A stretch of 21,229 bases of DNA from Planctomicrobium sp. GTDB taxonomy: Bacteria > Planctomycetota > Planctomycetia > Planctomycetales > Planctomycetaceae. Shown one piece after another: positions 13,545-20,471 of this stretch. The position numbers and the translations under genes are program-made. How positions within the stretch are numbered: position 1 is the first letter of the stretch; every line of letters starts with the position of its first letter. The notes under the pieces are model-generated. The model was not told the DNA's origin, ran no database searches, and saw nothing but the letters and a program-made list of their open reading frames with translations. Location of the stretch: positions 1 to 21,229 of the forward strand of contig JAJDEL010000813.1 in the NCBI GenBank assembly GCA_029259835.1. The letters run 5' to 3'.

Positions 13545-16298
13545 TCACGGCAAAAGTCGATGAACACGCAAGCCATCGATGTCGACGGATCCGTTGCCTC
13601 GCAGTTCGAGACGAACGCGAAAGTTTGAGTCGCGGGGAATGCGTCGAACGATCTTGACTGTTTGCCAATCCTGCTTCGCTTCGCTGAACCAAACGGCGCC
13701 TTGGCTCCCAATCAGTGTGTCAAAAATCAGGAAGCCATCGTCAGCTGTGATAAATGGTCGTTTCACACGCACCTGAGCAGTGATGACAACAATATCTCCA
13801 GCTACGGCAGAGACTTCAGGGCTGACGAGAACGACCGTCGCATTCTCACCCGGTGTCGACTCCAATTGCAATGAGAGATAGTGATCGTTACGAAGCTGGT
13901 CATGCTGAAGTTGGATTCGCTCTTTACCCGTTGAACTTGAACCATTACTCCACGGGCCATGCTCAAGATCGCGCATGGCATCCAGATTTTCGAAATCACC
14001 GGTCGGAATCAAATTCGGTGATGTGCGCGTTCGAGTTCCTAACTCCTTGATCATTCGCCAGTAGTCCGGCAAGGTCTGGAAGTTCGTTGCATCCATACTT
14101 GTGACCACTGAGGGCAACTCTGCGTTTGCGGCTTCCCAGTAGCGTCTCTGCAAAGTGCGAAGATGTTGCAAACATTTTCGAGCCGCGTTGTAAGCTTCCA
14201 CCGAATGCGAGGCGTCGAGTTCTTTTCTCGCCGTTTCAAGGTAAGAGTAAGCTTGACGCAAAGAAAGTTCTGCCTGCGAAACTGATTGATCAAGACTGAC
14301 AAGTTCGTCGTGAACACCTTGAACACGTTCAAACTTCAGTGCCGCCAGGGAGACCATGGATCGGGCGGAGTCATCCCGAATTTGGCGGCATTCTCGTTGC
14401 AGGCGTTCAATCACTGAGGGCTTACTCGTGATGAGAATGACTGATTGCTGATCGAACTCTTTGAGATAGATTTCAGTCCCACCGGCAGGCCAGGAAACTT
14501 CAAGATTTGATTGTGTGACACCGACTGGCGTGACCTCCCAGGCTTGCCAGATGTCACCTTTGAGTAGCATGCGAACCCCTTTGGCAACTTGCGGACCGGG
14601 AACGCACTGTTCATTTTCTTCATACCAGACTGGAAGAACCAGCAGTCCATCGTCACTACGAATGACAGTTGCCAGAATTTCCGCTTGCTTTGAATTTTTC
14701 AGGGCACTGATTTGCTCGATGGGTGTGTCCCACCGCGATTTCAAAGGTGCCAGAATCCCAGTTTGCGGCTGTTGAGCCTCGCTGTCGAGTCGAATCGGCA
14801 AGTCATCAACAACCCGTCCAGTCGCTAACCAAGGCTGAAGAACCTGACAGTGAAGCGCAAACAATCGAATCGCATAGACGCGTTCGTTGAGTCCAGGAAT
14901 GTCTGAGTCTAAAGGAATGTGCTTCCAGAAACCGACTCCCTTAAAACCGGCGGCAAGTGCGGCGTATCCCTGATGTAGAATCTGCTCAGGCTCAACAATC
15001 GGTAGAGCTTGGTTCTCTCCTCGCTGATCCAGATATTCCGAGGATGCTTCGGTTTGAATTAACGTGAACATCGGCTTACCCGGCAATGCCTGGTTTCTTC
15101 GAAGTTTCAATTGCTTTGCATGCCTAGGTGATGAAATTGCAGAGTGCATGACGAATAGACTGCTGCCAAGCAAATCGACAGTCCGGTGAATCGCTCTTTC
15201 GCTGCCGACGACATCTGCAAGAACCGGACGACGCATTTGCCGATCTGCATCACGGACCTGTTCGACCCAGGATTTAATGTAGCGAACGTCATCGGCGGGG
15301 ATTTCGTAACCAAACATCCAGGCCCAAATGCTATCTGTCCAGTCAGGAAACGATGGCAGACCTTTGCGTTTCAGAACGGCTTCTTCAGGCGTCAATTGAG
15401 GTGGTTGAGCAATCGCTCCAATATCCACTTCATCGAGTGCTTTCAGGATTGCCCGATCTGCGTAATCGGGAATCCAGAGCATGTTGACGCCAGTCGATTT
15501 AATGTCGTTGATGGACTCCCCGTGGTAGAGAGTGAAGACGGGGAAGAAAGGCTGGTTGTCTTTCAAAATCCGGTCATTGATGGCTTTGAGCCGAACTCGT
15601 CCATTGCTCGTTGCTTCTGGTTCGAGAATGAGTTCACTGGGGCGTACAATCGGACCGTAAGAAACATCGTCAATTTGCAAACCTGAGTCACCTTGACGAA
15701 GTGAGAAGACGAGAGAAATCTGATCGACGTACATTTCTCTTGTGTCGATTTTGATACGACTCCCTTGCGATGCAAATCGTGCTCTGGCGAGAATCAGTTG
15801 CTTATTGATTGCTGCTTCGGTTGTCCCGCATTCCAGTCGCTGCCACTGGTTCGTCTCTGTGCACCTTGAACCTGGCAGTTCCAGAAAAAGCGGCTGACCT
15901 GTCCGAGGATCAATTTGATGCGGCAATCGAAGACGTAGGCTCAAACGTGCTTCCAAGAAGGAGGCTCGTAGCCAGAGTGAGGCTTTCAGCTCCTCGATCG
16001 CGCGACTGGGGGCAACATCCAGAACCAGTCGTTGTCCTTCAACCTGTTGTGACGACTTGAAGATCAATTGTTCACACCGCTTACCGGAATGCCGGTCATA
16101 GTCGATGTTCTCGTGGGAGGTTAAACGATCAGCGAGAGTTGGGTTTGCGGTCCGCCAGAATGTCTGCCCCTTCTCAAAATCCAATTCAAAGTGAGTCTGC
16201 TGAGTGTTGGACTGTGGAGGCTGTCCCAGAGCCGAATTCGTGAATTCGCCTGCGGCTGGCGGAATTGTCAGCAGGGCGATGATCCAAAAACGCAACAT
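13545..16298 (-). CDS. Large secreted glycoside-hydrolase-like protein, 917 aa
   Basis: A short signal peptide (LRFWIIALLTIPPAAG, cleavage near residue 17) indicates export. An N-terminal beta-rich region (about 36-215) looks like a carbohydrate-binding jelly roll. Residues 235-500 look like a TIM-barrel glycosidase module: ILKDNQPFFPVFTLYHGES, then STGVNMLWIPDY, and later TLIQTEASSEYL and GFKGVGFWKH. A beta-rich stretch follows (545-625), then a long helical, coiled-coil-prone region (628-727), then a second beta-sandwich (762-917) starting NLIPTGDFENL. I cannot place catalytic glutamates with confidence, so activity is unproven. The ATG at 16298 is used because it opens the signal peptide; the open frame continues upstream to 16559 without coding character. 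An AAAGGG motif lies about 13 bases upstream. Nudix follows within 41 bp. Confidence 0.8.
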   Translation of the reverse strand: MLRFWIIALLTIPPAAGEFTNSALGQPPQSNTQQTHFELDFEKGQTFWRTANPTLADRLTSHENIDYDRHSGKRCEQLIFKSSQQVEGQRLVLDVAPSRAIEELKASLWLRASFLEARLSLRLRLPHQIDPRTGQPLFLELPGSRCTETNQWQRLECGTTEAAINKQLILARARFASQGSRIKIDTREMYVDQISLVFSLRQGDSGLQIDDVSYGPIVRPSELILEPEATSNGRVRLKAINDRILKDNQPFFPVFTLYHGESINDIKSTGVNMLWIPDYADRAILKALDEVDIGAIAQPPQLTPEEAVLKRKGLPSFPDWTDSIWAWMFGYEIPADDVRYIKSWVEQVRDADRQMRRPVLADVVGSERAIHRTVDLLGSSLFVMHSAISSPRHAKQLKLRRNQALPGKPMFTLIQTEASSEYLDQRGENQALPIVEPEQILHQGYAALAAGFKGVGFWKHIPLDSDIPGLNERVYAIRLFALHCQVLQPWLATGRVVDDLPIRLDSEAQQPQTGILAPLKSRWDTPIEQISALKNSKQAEILATVIRSDDGLLVLPVWYEENEQCVPGPQVAKGVRMLLKGDIWQAWEVTPVGVTQSNLEVSWPAGGTEIYLKEFDQQSVILITSKPSVIERLQRECRQIRDDSARSMVSLAALKFERVQGVHDELVSLDQSVSQAELSLRQAYSYLETARKELDASHSVEAYNAARKCLQHLRTLQRRYWEAANAELPSVVTSMDATNFQTLPDYWRMIKELGTRTRTSPNLIPTGDFENLDAMRDLEHGPWSNGSSSTGKERIQLQHDQLRNDHYLSLQLESTPGENATVVLVSPEVSAVAGDIVVITAQVRVKRPFITADDGFLIFDTLIGSQGAVWFSEAKQDWQTVKIVRRIPRDSNFRVRLELRGNGSVDIDGLRVHRLLP

Positions 16299-16557
16299 GA
16301 GCAGAAAAGCCCTTTTATGAATCCAGCGGTCACAATTGGTACAACTCCCTGGTCTTTTCCAGATTAACCGCCGATTCTGGAAGTTTTGGTGATGTCGCTT
16401 GTGTTTGGTAGTTGCGTTTTGGCAACATGGTCCTGAGAAGTGAATGTTCTCAAAAAACAACATACTTCCATCGCAACCGCTCACAGACGTTTTGTCCTCA
16501 ATCGGGAGCCGACGTCTTTGATTCGAAATTCGTATTCGGGAAAAGACAGAAGTTATC

Positions 16558-16869
16558 ATGCAAAATTCACAACGTTTTCCAGAGTCCTCTGCTGACGAAC
16601 TTCCTCGTGAATTTGTCGAGTTAGGGAAGAAAATTGCAGCCCTGCCGGAAGAGCATTACCGCGAACTCGAACATTCCTATTCTCAAGTCGTCGATTGCGT
16701 TCGCCGTCGACGACGTATTTTGAATCTCGTACAAGAGGCATTGTCTCAACTTCGTCTCGATCTGAAGTACTTAATGTTCGATCTTGATATCACACGACAG
16801 GAACGCGATTTACTTCGAACACAAATCGACGATTACGGTTCCGAGGATACGAGCGGCGATTGGTCCTGA
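16558..16869 (+). CDS. Small coiled-coil protein, possibly regulatory, 103 aa
   Basis: An all-helical, highly charged protein without membrane segments. The core reads IAALPEEHYRELEHSYSQVVDCVRRRRRILNLVQEALSQLRLDLKYLMFDLDITRQERD, ending in an acidic tail. The run of five Arg (49-53) within a helix suggests a nucleic-acid or acidic-partner contact, with coiled-coil dimerisation by the second helix. I recall this pattern as a small conserved planctomycete protein without known function. AGAAG lies upstream as a ribosome binding site. It is divergent from the 917-residue gene over 259 bp and converges on the DUF1573 gene, with a small palindrome between them. No enzymatic motif is seen. Confidence 0.75.
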   Translation: MQNSQRFPESSADELPREFVELGKKIAALPEEHYRELEHSYSQVVDCVRRRRRILNLVQEALSQLRLDLKYLMFDLDITRQERDLLRTQIDDYGSEDTSGDWS

Positions 16870-16886
16870 AAAGTTTTCTAAGTTGT

Positions 16887-16904
16887 ACAGACATTTCTGT
16901 TTGT
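16887..16904. terminator. Palindrome between convergent genes (CACAGAC family, copy e)
   Basis: ACAGACA-TTTC-TGTTTGT forms a 7-bp stem with one G-T pair, midway between the stop codons of the convergent genes ending at 16869 and 16918. It probably acts as a shared, weak transcription stop. It resembles the dispersed family seen at 295-314 and 12575-12594. Confidence 0.4.
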
Positions 16905-16917
16905 GCAGATCCGTGAA

Positions 16918-17754
16918 TCAATTGGTTCCACCAGAATCAAATCTAGCGGGCTGACTTCTTTCTGCACTGGTCTGTTGAATTTTTGATTCCTGACCCCATA
17001 TGAGAATTGGAACCTTGATTATTGAGTAATCTGGGTCATCTGTCTCGATGGTCAAAACTGCTGTTTTGCGACCGGGCGGAACATTTTCCGGGATGTCAAT
17101 TCGGATAGGCGTTCGCGAGGTCTGATCCTCGACGATTTTGGTTCCTAATGTCACTGAGGCGAACTCCGTCGGGCAAATCACATTAGTGATCGTTAAATTT
17201 CGACCACGGTGATCTGCGACAATGATCTCGCGAAAATCGGCGCTGCCATCCAATTGGTAAAAATAAACTTCCGCAGGCGTGACAGAAACTTTCTTTTCTG
17301 GAATCGACAACTTGAATGAGACGAGTCGCTCCTTCGGCTCTCCGTCGTCGTACTTCACCTTGACTGTGTAATTCTTCGGACCAGGGGTTTCATTAGCTGT
17401 TTTCACCGAGACGTAGAACCGTCCGTGTTCTCCAGGTTCATAGACTTTTTTGTCGTCGTAAAGTCGAGGTGCCAGGCACCCACAGCTCGGTTCAAGTTTG
17501 ACAATTTCAATCGGTGTTTTTCCGGAGTTGAAGAAGTCAAAGTGAGCCGGAACAACTCCTGTCGGAGGGACTTCTGGCAGGTGAACTGCGTACTGCGAGA
17601 AGATCAGGGGTTCCCGCTCAATCTGACCAACGACCGGTCGACCGACGGGACTTTGCTGAGTCAGTAGCCCTGCAAGAAGAGCAGGAATACAGCCGGCTAA
17701 GACCATCGCAACAACGAAATATGGGGCGGATCGAACCGCTGGCTGTTCTTCCAT
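16918..17754 (-). CDS. DUF1573 protein with N-terminal membrane anchor, 278 aa
   Basis: One transmembrane helix (about residues 11-33) anchors an extracytoplasmic protein. DUF1573 follows (about 52-125), an Ig-like beta-sandwich recognised by HFDFFNSGKTPIEIVKLEPSCGC (71-93), then PGEHGRFYVSVKT. The Cys-Gly-Cys at 91-93 is typical of this family. A second Ig-like domain (about 150-262) carries VSVTPAEVYF and VLTIETDDPDY, a common pattern of two-domain members. The function is unknown; such proteins are common in planctomycete and Bacteroidetes envelopes. The ATG at 17754 is used, since AGGAAA lies eight bases before it, rather than the GTG at 17760. Promoter space upstream is shared with the divergent 724-residue gene. 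Confidence 0.9.
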   Translation of the reverse strand: MEEQPAVRSAPYFVVAMVLAGCIPALLAGLLTQQSPVGRPVVGQIEREPLIFSQYAVHLPEVPPTGVVPAHFDFFNSGKTPIEIVKLEPSCGCLAPRLYDDKKVYEPGEHGRFYVSVKTANETPGPKNYTVKVKYDDGEPKERLVSFKLSIPEKKVSVTPAEVYFYQLDGSADFREIIVADHRGRNLTITNVICPTEFASVTLGTKIVEDQTSRTPIRIDIPENVPPGRKTAVLTIETDDPDYSIIKVPILIWGQESKIQQTSAERSQPARFDSGGTN

Positions 17755-17903
17755 GAACACTTTCCTAGAGCTGAACTCCTTTGTCTCAAGGGGTTTCTAT
17801 TCGAAACAACCGTTTTGGGACAAGATGGCTTCTCGAAATGCTGACCGGGCAAACAAGTGGCCGAGGTGCAAACTTCTCCAAAATCCCTCAATTCGGCTGC
17901 TGT

Positions 17904-17932
17904 TTGATTGGACGGGCTACGTAGGATAGACT
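17904..17932 (+). promoter_or_regulatory. Candidate sigma70-like promoter for the 724-residue gene
   Basis: TTGATT, a 17-bp spacer, and TAGACT match the -35 and -10 consensus at four of six positions each. Transcription would start near 17939. Confidence 0.35.
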
Positions 17933-18032
17933 ACATACGAGGGATATGTGGGCTGAATGCCTCAGATGGATTTTACACCCCAAAGTAGACAAAGCCACTT
18001 CGCTGGATGGAAGTGGACGATAAACAAAAATA

Positions 18033-18070
18033 GGTGTTTTGCACATTCAATGACGTGTGTGCAAAACACC
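18033..18070. promoter_or_regulatory. 13-bp inverted repeat in the leader of the 724-residue gene
   Basis: GGTGTTTTGCACA (18033-18045) and TGTGCAAAACACC (18058-18070) are exact reverse complements with a 12-nt loop. The right arm ends 24 bp before the ATG at 18095, close to the ribosome binding site. It could be an operator or an RNA hairpin affecting translation. No T-tract follows on the plus strand, so an attenuator-type terminator is unlikely. Confidence 0.6.
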
Positions 18071-18094
18071 AACCTAAATTTTACGGTGAAAAGT

Positions 18095-20269
18095 ATGCGT
18101 CGACACATCACTTGGACTGTTTGCAGTTGTGCAATCATCATTTGGGCGGGAACTCAATCCTGGGCTTTCCAAGACGATAATCCAGATCCGGTCGGTCTCA
18201 ACGGCATTCTCACCGCTTATGCACCCGATGGACTCACGGAAGATGATTTCGCCGAACTTGAAGAGTCGATTGACGAGACTTGGAAGAGTTGGATCAATGA
18301 GACTGGAGTACTCGTCAAAAGTTTCTACGAAGAAGAGAAACCAACAGTTGCAGCCCAGCAAGAGGCAGTTCAAAAGTTGCGGGCGAAGCTGAACACGATC
18401 GAGAGAGCGCTCAAGGACCGCCGTTATCGGTCGGTTCATGATGAGATCAGTGACCTCTACCTGAAACTCTCACCACAAGTCGATATGGCAGAAGCAGTGC
18501 TGAGTACGCTTTCCATCACTAAAGAAGATGCACTGAAAGCAAGAGTCGCACCATCTCGGAATCAATTGAAAAATGCCGTCGCGAATTTCCGCTCAGACAT
18601 GAATAAAGTTAAGGGAGGACAGCCTTGGCTGAAATGGGCGATGGTCGGAACGCTCCGTGACTTTGACTCTGCGAATCCTGAATCCATCGAAGCTGTCAAA
18701 ACGGTTAAAGCAAAACTTGAAAAACGTGAATCATTTGATGAAAGCGTCAAGGAGTTCCTGAGTCGGGATTCGTTTCTCACTCTCGAAGATGCTTTGGCAG
18801 CAGTTCAGTCAGCAATGAAAACCACGGACGCCGTCAGCCCGGCTCAACTTCGCGAAGAGATCACGGCATTGCTTGACGCGGTTGCAGACTTCAGTGACGA
18901 CCCCAGTGCTAAAAGTGAAGCAGCGCTGCGATCACAGATTGCGAAGGTTCGAAGTTCTGCTCCAGATGGTGGAGCAGCACTTGGAGGCGTCTTTAACAAA
19001 CATTACCTGAACTACAATCTTCGCGTTGTTGTTTCAGAAGGGTTTTTGAATCGGATTGCTGGAGACGTTCGACGTGAGTCATCCAGGATTAACGACTCCG
19101 CTCTTGGTGCCAGGATCGTCGGAAATCAAACTTCTGATGTGACTGCGAGTGTTGATATTCAGCCAAGCCAGAACAATGCCCGTTTCAACATTGTCCTCAA
19201 CGGTGTGGTTTCCACGAGTTCAATGGCATACGCAAGCCAAGCAACCATCCGCACTGTCGGTCGCCACACGTTCAATGCATCCAAGTCAGTCACCTTCGAT
19301 GGGACCAGCTTTCAGACCGAGCCAGCGCGTGTGAGCGTTCGGGCAAACAATCAACCAGTCGGTGCGAGCACTCGCTACAGTGGCAGGTTGTTTGGGAGAA
19401 TGGCGGAAGGCATTGCCATGGATGAAGCAAATAATCGTCGTGGACAGGCGAATTCTTACACGCAACGAAGTATCCGCGACGAAGTCGGACCAAAATTCAA
19501 CACGGAAGTCGATTCGAAATTCTCTGATGCTTCAATGGAACTTCAAAACCGCCTCTATGGTCCGCTTCGTGAATACGGCTTGTATCCCGATGCAATGAGC
19601 TATACCAGTACCAGCAATGCGATTCACGTTCGCACACGTCTTTCCGGTGAAAACGAAATCGGTGGTGGACAGGCGGCGCCTGGAGCAACGGCACCTGGCA
19701 AAGGTTTAATGGTGCAAATTCACGAGAGCCTGTTGACGAATGGCAGTAACCGTCTTGACCTCGGAACTGAGGGCAAGTTGAAGATGAGCGAAGGCGACTT
19801 GCGTGCTCTCATCGAAGAACGGTTAAGTAAAATCATGGATCGCGAAGTGAGTCTTAACGATTCCGAAAAAGAAGGTGACGGCAAAGAAATTACGTTTATC
19901 TTCGATCAACCGAATCCTATTCGTTTCGTGATCGACGATGGGGAAGTTGTCTTGCTTCTGCGTGCTGGACTCGACCGCGAAGGTGATGATATTCCAACGC
20001 AAATCATTACTGTTCCGCTCATTCCAACTGTTGCTGGAGACAAAATTCTTCTCAATCGTGGAAACGTCGGTGTCAAACCTGTCAAACGCCCAAAGAGTGT
20101 TGCTGAGCAAGTTGCTCGCGCAAACGTGATGCGTCAGAACATCCAAAAGGCTCTTCCTGAGAAAGAATTCGACGCCTCATTCGAAGTCGAACAGGACGAG
20201 AAAAAAATCTCAATGAACATCACTTCCATCGATGCCGACAACGGCTGGTTATCCATCGTCCTTGAGTAA
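18095..20269 (+). CDS. Large secreted protein of unknown function, 724 aa
   Basis: The signal peptide is MRRHITWTVCSCAIIIWAGT, with cleavage near SWA-FQ (about residue 24), so the protein is exported. Residues 45-290 are helical and charged, with coiled-coil-like stretches (85-125 and 195-285). Residues 300-425 are beta-rich (NKHYLNYNLRVVVSEGFLNRI, then VTASVDIQPSQNNARFNIVLNG). Residues 430-500 are helical, and the remainder is a mixed domain with VLLLRAGLDREGDDIPTQII. It has no motif I recognise and no membrane anchor beyond the signal. The ATG at 18095 is preferred over 17957 because GGTGA precedes it at good spacing and the signal peptide begins there. The gene ends at a clear intrinsic terminator, so it is a single unit. 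I have no functional assignment. Confidence 0.88.
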   Translation: MRRHITWTVCSCAIIIWAGTQSWAFQDDNPDPVGLNGILTAYAPDGLTEDDFAELEESIDETWKSWINETGVLVKSFYEEEKPTVAAQQEAVQKLRAKLNTIERALKDRRYRSVHDEISDLYLKLSPQVDMAEAVLSTLSITKEDALKARVAPSRNQLKNAVANFRSDMNKVKGGQPWLKWAMVGTLRDFDSANPESIEAVKTVKAKLEKRESFDESVKEFLSRDSFLTLEDALAAVQSAMKTTDAVSPAQLREEITALLDAVADFSDDPSAKSEAALRSQIAKVRSSAPDGGAALGGVFNKHYLNYNLRVVVSEGFLNRIAGDVRRESSRINDSALGARIVGNQTSDVTASVDIQPSQNNARFNIVLNGVVSTSSMAYASQATIRTVGRHTFNASKSVTFDGTSFQTEPARVSVRANNQPVGASTRYSGRLFGRMAEGIAMDEANNRRGQANSYTQRSIRDEVGPKFNTEVDSKFSDASMELQNRLYGPLREYGLYPDAMSYTSTSNAIHVRTRLSGENEIGGGQAAPGATAPGKGLMVQIHESLLTNGSNRLDLGTEGKLKMSEGDLRALIEERLSKIMDREVSLNDSEKEGDGKEITFIFDQPNPIRFVIDDGEVVLLLRAGLDREGDDIPTQIITVPLIPTVAGDKILLNRGNVGVKPVKRPKSVAEQVARANVMRQNIQKALPEKEFDASFEVEQDEKKISMNITSIDADNGWLSIVLE

Positions 20270-20304
20270 ATCGGAAATCGGTGTTCCAGCGTACTTATTC
20301 CAAA

Positions 20305-20333
20305 ACGCCTCGCACCTTGCGAGGCGTCTTTTA
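20305..20333 (+). terminator. Intrinsic terminator of the 724-residue gene
   Basis: ACGCCTCGC (20305-20313), loop ACCTT, then GCGAGGCGT (20319-20327), followed by CTTTTATT. It begins 36 bp after the stop codon: a 9-bp GC-rich stem and T-tract in classic order. Confidence 0.9.
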
Positions 20334-20375
20334 TTACTGCTCGACAGTTCATCCTCTCTCAAATTCAATTCCGTC

Positions 20376-20404
20376 TTGGTCTTCTCTTGGGACTCGCGTA
20401 CAAT
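20376..20404 (+). promoter_or_regulatory. Candidate promoter of msrP
   Basis: TTGGTC (20376-20381), a 17-bp spacer, and TACAAT (20399-20404). The -10 box matches consensus at five of six positions; the -35 box only at the TTG. The predicted start of transcription, near 20411, falls just before a perfect palindrome. Confidence 0.4.
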
Positions 20405-20412
20405 TCTCCAAT

Positions 20413-20426
20413 CCTGACATGTCAGG
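20413..20426. promoter_or_regulatory. Perfect 14-bp palindrome, possible operator of msrP
   Basis: CCTGACATGTCAGG is self-complementary over all 14 bases. It lies immediately after the predicted msrP transcription start and 45 bp before the ATG, a typical operator position for a dimeric repressor. No regulator gene is adjacent in this window. Confidence 0.45.
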
Positions 20427-20471
20427 GATGTGAGACGAACAGAGAAATTGGCGACTGATAGGGAAAACGGA

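Larger units (their letters stand above)
17755..18094. other. Divergent promoter region with long leader
   Basis: It separates the DUF1573 gene (minus) from the 724-residue secreted-protein gene (plus). It contains a candidate plus-strand promoter (17904-17932) and a strong hairpin (18033-18070), leaving a leader of about 155 nt if that promoter is used. The open frame of the downstream gene extends back to 17957, but that part lacks a ribosome binding site and would bury the signal peptide. Confidence 0.5.
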
